Source of the DNA: Acidobacteriota bacterium
GTDB taxonomy: Bacteria; Acidobacteriota; Blastocatellia; Pyrinomonadales; Pyrinomonadaceae
Direction of reading: 5' to 3'
NCBI GenBank assembly: GCA_003222895.1
Contig: QHXI01000073.1
Span: forward strand, 1,880-65,879
Length of the DNA: 64,000 nt
Below are positions 35,001 to 42,796 of this stretch, in pieces. The translations under genes and the position numbers were made by a program. Below the pieces are notes generated by a model. It had not been told where the DNA came from and did not search any database. It saw only the letters and a program-made list of their open reading frames with translations. Within the stretch, counting starts at the first letter, position 1. Each line of letters opens with the position of its first letter.

Positions 35001-35550
35001 GCTTCGACGATTCGAACTCTTCTAAGATCGCCGCCAGCGCAGACTTGGTCTGCAAAATATCCTGACACGTTTCGACGATCAGCAAGTCCGCGCCGCCATC
35101 GAGCAGACCGCGCGTCTGCTCGCGATAGGACGCCTTCATATCGAGAAAAGAAATGTGGCCGAGGGTCGGGAGCTTGGTGGTCGGACCCATCGAGCCGGCG
35201 ACCCAACGCGGCTTTTCTTTGGTCGAGAAGTCGTTTGCGATTCGTTTAGCGAGTTCCGCGGCTTTCTTGTTCAAATCATAAGCCAGGTGCGCGATCTGAT
35301 ATTCGGCCAGTACAATCGAAGCACCACCGAACGAATCGGTCTCGACGACGTCGCATCCAACTTCGAAAAATCCTGCGTGAACCTTTTCGACAGCGTCAGG
35401 CTTACTGATAAGCAGGTGCTCAGGGCAGCCTTCGAACTGCGGACCGCCGTAATCGTCGACAGTCAGATCCTGCGCGTGCAGATTGGTGCCCATCGCGCCA
35501 TCAAAGACGACGATGCGTTCTTTAAGAGTGTCGAGAAAGCTACTGGGCAT
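32056..35550 (-). CDS. metH: Cobalamin-dependent methionine synthase
   Basis: This 1164-aa protein transfers a methyl group from methyltetrahydrofolate to homocysteine through cobalamin. Domains in order: homocysteine-binding (about 1-310, NCATG and GGCCGTTPAHL carry the zinc cysteines), pterin-binding (about 330-600, ILDVNVDFVGRDGEKDM), B12-binding (about 640-850, DVHDIGK with the cobalt-ligand His734) and the activation domain (about 930-1150). The linker at about 861-880 is encoded by a REP-like palindrome (SVPGAERGPRAGSPRGVVD). No cobalamin riboswitch was seen upstream. The ATG is preceded by 7-8-bp periodic DNA. Confidence 0.96.
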   Translation of the reverse strand: MPSSFLDTLKERIVVFDGAMGTNLHAQDLTVDDYGGPQFEGCPEHLLISKPDAVEKVHAGFFEVGCDVVETDSFGGASIVLAEYQIAHLAYDLNKKAAELAKRIANDFSTKEKPRWVAGSMGPTTKLPTLGHISFLDMKASYREQTRGLLDGGADLLIVETCQDILQTKSALAAILEEFESSKRRVPVIAQVTIEAFGTMLMGTEIGAALTAIEPFPIDVVGMNCATGPQQMSENVRYLCQNSKFAVSVIPNAGIPENVGGHAVFKETPESLSKDLAHFARDLGVNIVGGCCGTTPAHLKAVVDAVKNLAPLKRDVPRTAASSSIFIQQPYRQDTSFLIVGERVNASGSKKMRDLLNAEDWDGLVSLAREQEREGAHILDVNVDFVGRDGEKDMHELASRLVTNVKIPLMFDSTEWQKMEAGLQHSGGKCILNSTNYEDGEPRFAKVLELAKKYGASVVIGTIDEEGMARTAEGKFNIAKRAYEQATTKYGIPADDIFFDSLALPISTGIEEDRRNALETVEGIRRIKSELPGVFTILGVSNVSFGLNPASRIVLNSVFLHEAVAAGLDSAIVNASKIEPLNRIEERQLKVALDLVYDRRQFQGDVCTYDPLIEFTKLFEGVKAKSAKKASKGATVEERLKNHIIDGEKIGLEDELRTALEKYSALDIINNILLDGMKVVGELFGSGQMQLPFVLQSAEAMKAAVRFLEPFMEKKGGATSKGVMVLATVKGDVHDIGKNLVDIILTNNGYKVVNLGIKQTIDTILNSYEEHKADAIGMSGLLVKSTLIMKENLEVMNERAINVPVVLGGAALTRRYVEDDLKSLYKGTLFYARDAFAGLYTMDKLMSGNGEQAAKGATASVESVPGAERGPRAGSPRGVVDATGFIDESEDLVGEDAKLGISKPARPRGAAKVSGDTTHTIRSSVKADVPIPDPPFFGSRVVQDIPLADVFAYVNETALFKGQWQFKQGRKSAEEYQTLVAEHVRPVYEELKQRSEREGLLVPRAVYGYFHCQSAGNDLFVSVESGRLDVVAFHLVTMGRRASEYSQQLFKSDNYSDYLYFHGLSVEGAEALAELWHKKVREELGIADRDAKNLNELFRQGYQGSRFSFGYPACPNLEDQGKLFELLDPSRIDVELTEEFQLDPEQSTSAIIIHHPEARYFSIE
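32911..32966 (-). repeat. REP-like palindrome in frame inside metH
   Basis: On the minus strand it starts GTCAGTACCGGGAGCGG and continues into CGCGCGGGCAGCCCGCG, a GC hairpin. The GTCAGTACC head is the same as in copies at 11764, 11823 and 48272. It adds about 19 residues to the linker before the MetH activation domain without breaking the frame. Confidence 0.65.
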
Positions 35551-35587
35551 TTTTGATTTCTGATTGTCGATTCTTGATTTCGTGCTT
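35551..35587 (-). repeat. 7-8-bp periodic tract abutting metH start
   Basis: Read with metH the tract is AAATCAAG AATCGACA ATCAGAA ATCAAAA immediately before ATG. It leaves no Shine-Dalgarno sequence within 30 bp of the start. No complementary arm was found nearby. The design (short word, drifting period, codon-adjacent) is like the arms of the elements above. Confidence 0.6.
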
Positions 35588-35645
35588 CAGTTCGCGGCGT
35601 GTTTCCTCAATTCACATCTCTAGATACTGACCAATCGCAAATAAC

Positions 35646-35680
35646 GAAAGCCCCGCGCTGGCGAACAACGCGGGGCTTTC
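35646..35680. terminator. Strong GC hairpin between divergent metH and coaD
   Basis: GAAAGCCCCGCG (35646-35657) pairs perfectly with CGCGGGGCTTTC (35669-35680). The stem has 12 bp with an 11-nt loop. No gene ends here, since metH and coaD diverge, so it is either a leader attenuator or the end of an unannotated small RNA. It lies about 95 nt upstream of metH and 200 nt upstream of coaD. Confidence 0.6.
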
Positions 35681-35825
35681 ATCAAACTGTTTCGAACAAG
35701 GTTGAAAGACGCCGAGCTGTTTAGCGGGTTGTTTTACGTGGCCGCAAGTCGCCTTAACTCACCACGTTTGCCGTCAGTTATTGAAACATTGCGCATCGGC
35801 AGAGTCAAGACAGCCACGCGGTCTT

Positions 35826-35877
35826 TACCATTTACGATTTACCATTTACGATTCATCAGTTTACCATTTACCATCTT
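35826..35877 (+). repeat. 7-bp periodic tract (TTACCAT/TTACGAT) upstream of coaD
   Basis: The tract reads TTACCAT TTACGAT TTACCAT TTACGAT then drifts and ends TTTACCATTTACCATC five bases before ATG 35883. No Shine-Dalgarno sequence is visible in it. The rest of 35588-35825 holds only the hairpin at 35646. Confidence 0.7.
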
Positions 35878-35882
35878 ATTTC

Positions 35883-36368
35883 ATGCGCCGCGCCATCTAC
35901 CCCGGTTCGTTCGACCCCGTCACCAACGGTCATCTCGATATTATTCAGCGCGGGTGCAAGCTCTTCGATGAAATTATTATCGCGGTGCTTGTGAATCCGG
36001 ACAAGACGCCGTTTTTTTCAGTGAGTGAACGATGCGAAATTCTGACCGATGTAATGAAGGACATCGATCACGGCGGATGCACGCTCATGGTCGAGAGCTT
36101 TGAAGGTTTGCTGGTTCAGTACGCTGCGGATCGAAAGGCGAATGCAATCGTGCGCGGCATTCGCGCGATCTCGGATTATGAATATGAGTTGCAAATGGCT
36201 TTGATGAACCGGCGGCTGGAGCCCAACATTGAAACCGTTTTCATGATGCCCGCTGAGACTTATTCGTACGTTAGTTCGCGTCTGGTCAAAGAGGTGTTTC
36301 ATTTGGGAGCCCGCATCGAAGGATTGGTTCCCGCGTTGGTCGAAGAGCGAATGCGACACAAGGAATAG
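35883..36368 (+). CDS. coaD: Phosphopantetheine adenylyltransferase
   Basis: The 161 aa begin [17 protein letters not shown], with the nucleotidyltransferase TxGH-type motif, and contain [20 protein letters not shown] and [20 protein letters not shown], hallmarks of bacterial CoaD. It makes dephospho-CoA from 4'-phosphopantetheine and ATP, the penultimate CoA step, in the cytoplasm. The frame extends upstream through the repeat tract, but family length fixes the start at 35883. It is followed by the aminotransferase gene on the same strand, about 28 bp apart. Confidence 0.95.
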   Translation: MRRAIYPGSFDPVTNGHLDIIQRGCKLFDEIIIAVLVNPDKTPFFSVSERCEILTDVMKDIDHGGCTLMVESFEGLLVQYAADRKANAIVRGIRAISDYEYELQMALMNRRLEPNIETVFMMPAETYSYVSSRLVKEVFHLGARIEGLVPALVEERMRHKE

Positions 36369-36395
36369 TTTCACGTTTTCAGGTTTCAAGTTGTG

Positions 36396-37595
36396 ATGGC
36401 AGCCACGAAATTCTCTTCAAACTTCCAGAGCTCTGACAATGTCGCGCAGATGAAAGCGTCGTCGACTCTTGCGGCAATGCAAGCTGCGGAAGCGATGCGT
36501 ACCGCCGGTGTCGATGTGGTCGATCTCGGCGCGGGCGAGCCGGATTTCGACACGCCGCAAAACATCAAGGACGCAGCCGCTGAAGCTATGCGCGCCGGGA
36601 AAACGAAGTACACGCCGACCGCGGGCACGCGGGAATTGCAAAGAGCAATCATCGAAATGTATGCGCGCGACTTTGGCGCGAACTACGAACGCAATGAAGT
36701 CATGGCCACGTCAGGCGGCAAGCAGGCGATCTTCAACGCCGTCGTTTCGCTGATAAATCCGGGCGATGAAGTTCTAATTCCCAAACCCTATTGGGTAACG
36801 TTTCCGGAAATCGTGACGTTCGCGCGCGGCCGATCCGTCTTCATCGAAACGGAAGACAACGGTTTCGTCTTGACGGCCGAGATGGTGAACCGCGCGATTA
36901 CACCCAGGACAAAACTGATTATTCTGAATTCACCAAGCAATCCTTCAGGCCGCGTGATCCCGCCAAGCGAATTACGAAAAATCATGGAAATAACCGCAGA
37001 ACATGATCTCTATGCAGTCTCTGACGAATGTTATCTGCGATTTGTCTATCCACCAGCCGAGGTTTTCAGCGCTGCTTCTTTTAGATCCGAGTTGCGCAAA
37101 CGACTCTGCATCGCCGGATCATTTTCCAAGACGTACGCGATGACTGGCTGGCGCGTTGGATATTCTCTCGCGAACGCTGATTGGACGCGCGCGATGCTTA
37201 AAGTGCAGGGCCATTCAACGAGCAACGCGACTTCGATTTCCCAAGCCGCAGCGATTGAAGCTCTGAACGGCCCACAGGATTCGGTCGCGACGATGCTCGC
37301 GGAGTACACCCGACGTCGTGAATGGTTACTGAACGCGCTGAACGAAATCTCAGGTTTGCGATGTCCGCAACCGGAAGGAGCCTTCTACGCTTTTCCAGAT
37401 GTTCGAGACTGTTTGAAAAAGGGCGAGACTTCTGATGATTTCGTGAATCAACTGCTGGAGAAAGAGCAGACGGTCGTGACCGATGGGGCAGCCTTCGGCG
37501 CCGAAGGATTCATTCGCATTTCGTACGCGACCTCGCTGGATCGTTTGCAGGAAGGCGTGAAGAGAATTAGGCGCGTCGCGGAACGAATTATTTAG
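36396..37595 (+). CDS. Class I/II (aspartate-type) aminotransferase
   Basis: The ~399-aa PLP enzyme has DLGAGEPDFDTP (about 43-54), NSPSNPSGRV (about 172), DECYLRF and SFSKTYAMTGWRVGYS, where Lys in SKT forms the Schiff base and Arg of WRVGY contacts the cofactor phosphate; the substrate Arg is in FIRISYATS. The sequence fits the aspartate/prephenate aminotransferase group (AspC-like, subgroup I-gamma). It likely transfers amino groups between aspartate or arogenate and 2-oxoglutarate. ATG 36396 is next to an alternative GTG at 36393. Confidence 0.92.
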   Translation: MAATKFSSNFQSSDNVAQMKASSTLAAMQAAEAMRTAGVDVVDLGAGEPDFDTPQNIKDAAAEAMRAGKTKYTPTAGTRELQRAIIEMYARDFGANYERNEVMATSGGKQAIFNAVVSLINPGDEVLIPKPYWVTFPEIVTFARGRSVFIETEDNGFVLTAEMVNRAITPRTKLIILNSPSNPSGRVIPPSELRKIMEITAEHDLYAVSDECYLRFVYPPAEVFSAASFRSELRKRLCIAGSFSKTYAMTGWRVGYSLANADWTRAMLKVQGHSTSNATSISQAAAIEALNGPQDSVATMLAEYTRRREWLLNALNEISGLRCPQPEGAFYAFPDVRDCLKKGETSDDFVNQLLEKEQTVVTDGAAFGAEGFIRISYATSLDRLQEGVKRIRRVAERII

Positions 37596-37644
37596 CGTGG
37601 CTACCGCCCGTCGATGTGACACGATGTCCGCGCTCCCGGCAAAC

Positions 37645-37673
37645 AAAAAAGAGGCGGGCTAATTGCCCGCCTC
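37645..37673 (-). terminator. Rho-independent terminator for the TonB-domain gene
   Basis: GAGGCGGGC (37651-37659) pairs with GCCCGCCTC (37665-37673). On the minus strand it is followed by TTTTTTG. It lies 25 bp after the minus-strand stop at 37699. Confidence 0.85.
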
Positions 37674-37698
37674 TAACGTTTGAACTGAAATCATCGAG

Positions 37699-39456
37699 TT
37701 AGTACAGATTGAAGTTGTACTCCAACTGCATATACATCGAAACCGGATGACCATCTTTTGTCGCCGGCACGAAGCGAATGTTTTTCGCTGCCGCGATTGC
37801 TTTCTCGGTCAATCCGTCAGGCAAGCCCGACACCGAATGGATATTCGTTACCTGCCCAGACGCTGAGAATATCGCCTTGATAACAACCGTTCCGGTAATC
37901 TGATTCTTGCGCGCAGCTTCGGTGTATTGTGGTTCCGGCTTTTCCAGAACGCGTGCTTTTGTGGTGACCTCTCTCGGATTGAATACCCTCGTGTAGTCGG
38001 TGCCGCCGCCACCGCCGCCGGGACCACCGCCGCCTTCGCGCCGATCGCCGCCGCCGGTATTGCCGCCATTACCTGGGCCGTAGCCACCGCCACTGCCTGG
38101 GCCAACGCCGCCTCCGGTGCCGCTGCCGATTCCGTTACCGGTGCCTGGTCCGGACGAAGCCACGGTCGATTTCGATTTCGGATCGCCGTAGTTAAGCTGT
38201 CGCGTATCGGGTGGGAACAAAGCCGGATCAGCATCGAGTGTCGCCGGCATCGGCAACGCCGGATTCTTGATTACTGGCGGATGCGGATCGGGTGCTACGA
38301 CTTGCGGAATTCGCAAATCAGCTTGCGGCAGTTTTCCAAACGACGCGGGCGCCTGCTCTTCACGACCACCCCCGCCGCCGCCGCCGGCTTTTTCCTGCTT
38401 CGGCTTGCTGCCGCCGCCGTTGCCTTTGGCCATTCCCGCGGTGCCTTCGTCAGGCGTCGGCTGTTCATTCGGGATATCGGAAATCATCTGGGTCAATTCC
38501 AGATCGTCTTCTTTGGCTAATTCCGCAGCTCGGGCTTGCTGACGTCGATCCAGAAGAAACGCGCCGCCGACAACCAGGAAGAGCATCGCGAACGAAGCTA
38601 TGATCCCAGACAACACGTTGCGCGAATCAGATGGCCGCGCGCCCATGACCGCTGCGCCGCGATCGCGGCTAAGCCACGTCGCAAAGATACCCAACAAGCC
38701 GACAAAACCGATCACCGCCACGGCAATCATCGTGCGCCGCGAGGGGCCGCCGGCTCCGCTGCGATCAAGTAAGAAAATCGCACCGACCAATGCTCCCATC
38801 GCCACGACGGAAACCAGCATCGCGATTACCGCATCGCGACTGGCGAAAAACTTTCCGGCCATCGAGCCATAGCCCTGAATCGATCGTTTCACGAAACCAA
38901 ACGGATCGCGTTTGAATTCAGGCCATGTTAATTGATAGTTGTGAGCGACGTTACCAAGCTCGCCGGCAAGTCGCGTTATCAAACCCGTGTCTTCCAGAAT
39001 CGTGAGGTGATACTCGCCAATCATGTCGTGTCCGACTGCGGATGTGACCGCTGCTGCCGGCACGCTAATCTTGGGTGGCGGCGTTGTCGCGCGTTGACTC
39101 GCGGCGCTTACGGTTTCTGACATCGGATATGAAGTTTCGATGTCCGCCGGCTTTGCTGCCGGAGGCGGTGTGGGCGCCACGGGAACCGCACTCAAAGGCG
39201 TTCCATCCACCGGACAGAAACTAAATCGATCGGCGAATTGTTCCTGGCACGAATTACAAAATTTCATCTTAACTACCTCGCTGTCCCGCTGGGGATCAAG
39301 TACTGAACCTAATTGCCCGTTCATGCCGGCCATCGTCTGTTGATACGAGGCCGCTACCCGCTGATCCAAAGACTGGGGAGCTTCCGGCGTGTTCCACTTA
39401 TTAAGCAAAACACGCAGCTCCTCGTCCTGCATGAACTTCGATTCCGAATTACTCAT
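37699..39456 (-). CDS. Zinc-ribbon, membrane and TonB C-terminal domain protein (likely anti-sigma)
   Basis: The 585 aa run as follows: N-terminal cytoplasmic helix (LRVLLNKWNTPEAPQSLDQR), a zinc-ribbon-like FCNSCQEQFADRFSFCPVDG (about 66-85), three to four transmembrane helices (about 205-310), a long Gly/Pro-rich linker, then a TonB_C domain (about 500-585, PQYTEAARKNQITGTVVIKA, VTNIHSVSGLPDGL, AAAKNIRFVPA). It sits 43 bp after an ECF sigma gene, suggesting the N-terminus holds the sigma factor, and the TonB domain senses or transduces across the periplasm. The anti-sigma role is inferred. Confidence 0.8.
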   Translation of the reverse strand: MSNSESKFMQDEELRVLLNKWNTPEAPQSLDQRVAASYQQTMAGMNGQLGSVLDPQRDSEVVKMKFCNSCQEQFADRFSFCPVDGTPLSAVPVAPTPPPAAKPADIETSYPMSETVSAASQRATTPPPKISVPAAAVTSAVGHDMIGEYHLTILEDTGLITRLAGELGNVAHNYQLTWPEFKRDPFGFVKRSIQGYGSMAGKFFASRDAVIAMLVSVVAMGALVGAIFLLDRSGAGGPSRRTMIAVAVIGFVGLLGIFATWLSRDRGAAVMGARPSDSRNVLSGIIASFAMLFLVVGGAFLLDRRQQARAAELAKEDDLELTQMISDIPNEQPTPDEGTAGMAKGNGGGSKPKQEKAGGGGGGGREEQAPASFGKLPQADLRIPQVVAPDPHPPVIKNPALPMPATLDADPALFPPDTRQLNYGDPKSKSTVASSGPGTGNGIGSGTGGGVGPGSGGGYGPGNGGNTGGGDRREGGGGPGGGGGGTDYTRVFNPREVTTKARVLEKPEPQYTEAARKNQITGTVVIKAIFSASGQVTNIHSVSGLPDGLTEKAIAAAKNIRFVPATKDGHPVSMYMQLEYNFNLY

Positions 39457-39499
39457 TTCTAAAAACTCTTATTCGTCATGCAGGCGCGGTAACTGCGTT

Positions 39500-40087
39500 T
39501 CACGCCCGCCTCACTGTAGCAGCTTCGCGGCCAATTCGGAAATATCGATCGAGGCTCGCGCGCAGCTTATCGCGGGCCCGAAACAGCCGCGCTTTCACCG
39601 TGTTCGAATCGACGCCGACGATGGCTGCGATCTCTGCCAGTGAAAGCTCTTCATACTCGAAAAGAACTAACGCTTCGCGTTGCAGCGGAGGCAAATCCGC
39701 GATTGCATTTCGAACTTCCTCAGTCAGCTCGCCGTCGAGCACTTGCCGGATTGGTTGATGTCGATCAGCAAGCCTTGGCTCGCTGGTCAAATCATCGAGA
39801 GCTGCTTCGCGTCCAAACGTCTGATACCGCTTCGCCGCCTGGTTCCTTGCCGCCGCATAAAGATACGTACGCAGCGAAGCTTTCTCTCGATCAAACCGAC
39901 GCGGTTCTTTTAGCAAACCCAGGAAGCAATCGTGCGCGACGTCCTCGGCCGCTTCCGTCGAGCCGAGCATTCGGTAAGCAAACCGAAAAATCGGATCTCG
40001 GTAACGTTCGTAAAGAATCTGAAACGCTTCGGTGTTGCCGTTCGCTGCCTCTTCCAACAGCCGCTCGTCTGTTTCCTGGTTCGCCAA
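39500..40087 (-). CDS. ECF-type RNA polymerase sigma factor
   Basis: The 195 aa have region 2 (FQILYERYRDPIFRFAYRML, about 19-38; AEDVAHDCFL, about 46-55) and region 4 (LPPLQREALVLFEYEELSLA, about 131-150, followed by EIAAIVGVDSNTVKARLFRA). They bind core polymerase and direct it to specific promoters. It is the first gene of an operon with the TonB-domain protein, its probable regulator. No autoregulated promoter motif was identified in 40088-40336. Confidence 0.93.
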   Translation of the reverse strand: MANQETDERLLEEAANGNTEAFQILYERYRDPIFRFAYRMLGSTEAAEDVAHDCFLGLLKEPRRFDREKASLRTYLYAAARNQAAKRYQTFGREAALDDLTSEPRLADRHQPIRQVLDGELTEEVRNAIADLPPLQREALVLFEYEELSLAEIAAIVGVDSNTVKARLFRARDKLRASLDRYFRIGREAATVRRA

Positions 40088-40336
40088 TCAAAGCGCTCGA
40101 TCCTGTAGGAATTAGCTCCCTACTGCTGTATTACTGCTAATCGTTAAGAAGTTACGGAAAAATCTTCAGTGCCATGAACCTTTGCGGAGGCAATTATACT
40201 TCGTTTCGCTCCGGCTGAGCAGCATTAAGCTCTGCTGACACAGGGCTTTGATGCTGCAGAAGCGGCTCAGGTTGACGACCTTTACATCGACATCTAAACT
40301 CTTTTTCAACGCATCCCAACTAGCTTTCCGTAACGG

Positions 40337-41761
40337 TTGGGAATTTCAAACGAAGCCGCCAAAACCATAGTGAATTCGGCAAAATCCAAGCACAGAACCC
40401 GTCAACGACCCAGCTATCGCTCCAGCTTAATAGTCGTTTTGGTCCTTACTTTCCTTTCGTCGGCGCCGGCGCAAGGGAATTTTCCTGGGCCCAACCGAGA
40501 GCAATTGTTAAATGGCTTGACGATTCTTTTTTTCCCCCGACCCGGCGACGCAAACGTTTTTCTCAAGCTCCGAATTCAGAGTGGCGCCGCGTTCGATTTG
40601 GCCGGAAAAGCCGGCACGATGGCTTTGCTTGGTGACTCGCTGTTTCCTGATCCGGCGACGCGGGAATACGTCACCGAGCAGCTCGGTGGCCGCCTGGAAG
40701 TCTCGACGAACTACGATTCGATCGACGTAACGATTGCGGGCAAGGCCAGTGAGTTGGAGCGAATGATCGAATTGCTGCGAAACGCGGTGGTGACCACAAA
40801 TCTTTCGGTCGAAAACGTCGCAAGGTTGCGTGAAGCTCGGCTCAAACATTCGTCAGAGAAACCGCCGTCGGCTTCGCAAATTGCCGATCGAGAAATCGCG
40901 AAGCGGCTATTCGGGTCTTTCCCTTACAGCAATCCAGCCAATGGAACAGTCGAATCGCTCACGAAAGTTGAACGCGCAGATTTAATGCTGGCGCGCGAGC
41001 GCTTCCTTCATTCTGATAATGCAACTCTGGTTGTCATCGGCGGAGTTGATAGATCGCGATTGATGCGCGACCTGCGGCAGTTGCTTGGGCCGTGGCCGAA
41101 AGGCGATCGCACCTATCCGTCAACTTTTCGGCAACCCAATACACCCGATGCTCGGGTTTTAATAGTCGACGCTAAGGAAGCTAAGAATGCTGAGGTTCGC
41201 ATCGGGGTGCGAGGACTGGCGCGATCGGATCGCGACGCGCTCACGGCTTCTTTGCTGGCGCAAATCGCGCGCGATCGTTGGCACACTGCTGTGCCGGAAA
41301 TTTCCAATGTGTTCGTGCGACATGATGCCTACCTGTTGCCCGGCATGTTCGTTTTCGGAGGCAGCACTCCATCATCGTCAGCGGGCAGAGCGATCTCTGC
41401 GGCAGCCGAAGTGATGAAGGCGTTGGTCCAAAACGGGCCGACTCCGGCTGAACTCGATCGGTCGCGCACGGCATTAATGACGGAGATGAACAAGCTCGGG
41501 GCTTCGCCTGATTCCCTCGCCAGCGCGTGGCTGGATTCCGAAACTTACAAACTGCCAAACGCCAATCCATCCGCCGAACTGAATCGCTTAATCGCCGCCG
41601 ATCTTCAACGCGTGGCCACTCGCTTATTCAAAGACACGCCGCCGGCAACGATCGCCGTCGGGGACACCGCGCAACTGAAAGCCGCGCTCGGCGACAAAAT
41701 CGAAACTCGCCATGATGCTAAAACCGCCGCCGATTCAGCCGCTCCAGCCAAGAAGCCCTGA
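40337..41761 (+). CDS. M16-like zinc peptidase homologue without HxxEH (inactive)
   Basis: The 474 aa have a signal/anchor segment (SSLIVVLVLTFLSSAPAQG) and the two M16 halves, for example LRIQSGAAFDLAGKAGTMAL at the position where active enzymes have AHFLEHMLF, and the downstream Peptidase_M16_C region (SNPANGTVESLTKVERADLM). The catalytic HxxEH motif is absent, so it is probably a non-catalytic partner or chaperone-like homologue. The TTG start at 40337 is uncertain; GTG 40370 is an alternative. It is followed by the ubiE-type gene. Confidence 0.82.
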   Translation: MGISNEAAKTIVNSAKSKHRTRQRPSYRSSLIVVLVLTFLSSAPAQGNFPGPNREQLLNGLTILFFPRPGDANVFLKLRIQSGAAFDLAGKAGTMALLGDSLFPDPATREYVTEQLGGRLEVSTNYDSIDVTIAGKASELERMIELLRNAVVTTNLSVENVARLREARLKHSSEKPPSASQIADREIAKRLFGSFPYSNPANGTVESLTKVERADLMLARERFLHSDNATLVVIGGVDRSRLMRDLRQLLGPWPKGDRTYPSTFRQPNTPDARVLIVDAKEAKNAEVRIGVRGLARSDRDALTASLLAQIARDRWHTAVPEISNVFVRHDAYLLPGMFVFGGSTPSSSAGRAISAAAEVMKALVQNGPTPAELDRSRTALMTEMNKLGASPDSLASAWLDSETYKLPNANPSAELNRLIAADLQRVATRLFKDTPPATIAVGDTAQLKAALGDKIETRHDAKTAADSAAPAKKP

Positions 41762-41806
41762 TTTACAAACCGATCGCAAGCGGCTTGCAACCATTCCGCG
41801 AGGCTC

Positions 41807-42526
41807 ATGGGCTTAACTGATCCCGGACAGATAAATTCAGCACCGGACCACGCTCGGCGGGTGCGAGAAATGTTTGCGCGTATCTCGCCGCGATACGATT
41901 TGCTGAATCATCTGCTCTCAGCGAACATCGATACGCGCTGGCGACGGCATGTCGTCAAGAAATTGCAACCGCTGCTGGCTGAGAATGCTCGCGTCCTCGA
42001 TGTCGGATGTGGCACCGGAGATTTGAGCATTGAGTTATTTGAAAGAACTGCGGCGCGCGTTGTCGGAATCGATTTCTGCCGGCCGATGCTGCAGCTGGCG
42101 AAACAGAAAGCGCCCCGACTTAAGTTTATCGAAGGCGATGCGTTAAGGCTGCCATTCGCCGACGCAACTTTCGACGGAATCACGATCGGGTTTGCGTTAA
42201 GAAATTTGGCGAGCGTTGAGCAAGGCTTGGCTGAATTGCATCGGGTGCTGAAGCCGCAGGGGTGGCTCGCGATTCTGGAATTCTCAGAACCGAGTGTTCC
42301 GGTTGTCCGGCAATTTGTCCGATTTTATTACTCGCGATTGCTTCCTTGGATCGGTGGCCGGTTCAGCGGTTCGCGAAATGCCTATGAATATTTGCCTGAT
42401 TCGATTTCGAAGTTTCCGAATCAGGAAAAACTTGCTGGCATGGTGCGTGCAGCAGGATTTGAGAGTGTCGAGTTTGAAAATTTGAGCGGCGGCATCGCGG
42501 CCCTGCATGTTGGCCGCCGCATGTAG
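41807..42526 (+). CDS. ubiE: Demethylmenaquinone/ubiquinone methyltransferase UbiE/MenG
   Basis: The 239 aa carry MFARISPRYDLLNHLLSANI near the N-terminus (the UbiE signature), VLDVGCGTGDLSIELFER (SAM-binding motif I, about 63-80), and GITIGFALRNLASVEQGLAE (family post-motif). It methylates demethylmenaquinone (MenG role) in the final step of menaquinone synthesis; Acidobacteriota normally use menaquinone, so menG is the better functional reading. It follows the M16-like gene and ends at a perfect hairpin. Confidence 0.93.
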   Translation: MGLTDPGQINSAPDHARRVREMFARISPRYDLLNHLLSANIDTRWRRHVVKKLQPLLAENARVLDVGCGTGDLSIELFERTAARVVGIDFCRPMLQLAKQKAPRLKFIEGDALRLPFADATFDGITIGFALRNLASVEQGLAELHRVLKPQGWLAILEFSEPSVPVVRQFVRFYYSRLLPWIGGRFSGSRNAYEYLPDSISKFPNQEKLAGMVRAAGFESVEFENLSGGIAALHVGRRM

Positions 42527-42582
42527 CACAAGATTTGATCTTGTGCTCGATGAAAATCTGGCGACGCAAGACTTCGGTCTTG
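42526..42582. terminator. Two consecutive hairpins after ubiE
   Basis: GCACAAGAT (42526-42534) pairs with ATCTTGTGC (42538-42546) around TTG, and overlaps the ubiE stop codon. CAAGAC-TTCG-GTCTTG (42567-42582) has a stable UUCG-type tetraloop. Neither has a T-run, so they may be processing or RNA-stability structures rather than classical terminators. The rest of the gap to 42796 shows only GC-rich short repeats. Confidence 0.55.
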
Positions 42583-42796
42583 GGCCACAGATTGGTTGCA
42601 GTCCTAGTGGCAGCAATCATCAGAACGTAGTCTACGGGGTTCGTCTGGCTGACGGGGTTTGGTTGTCGGGGCCGAACCTGGTTGGTGAAAGCGGGCCCCG
42701 GCTACGTTTTTCTTTTTGCCAACAACATAGCCGCACTTCCCTTCCATCTGTTATTATCCGCGCTCGTCAGGACGTCACGGCTCACACGTTCCAAGA

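Noticed and set aside
35551-35882. Cobalamin or SAM riboswitch upstream of metH
   Set aside because: No B12-box or SAM-riboswitch core motifs were seen; only periodic DNA and a simple hairpin.
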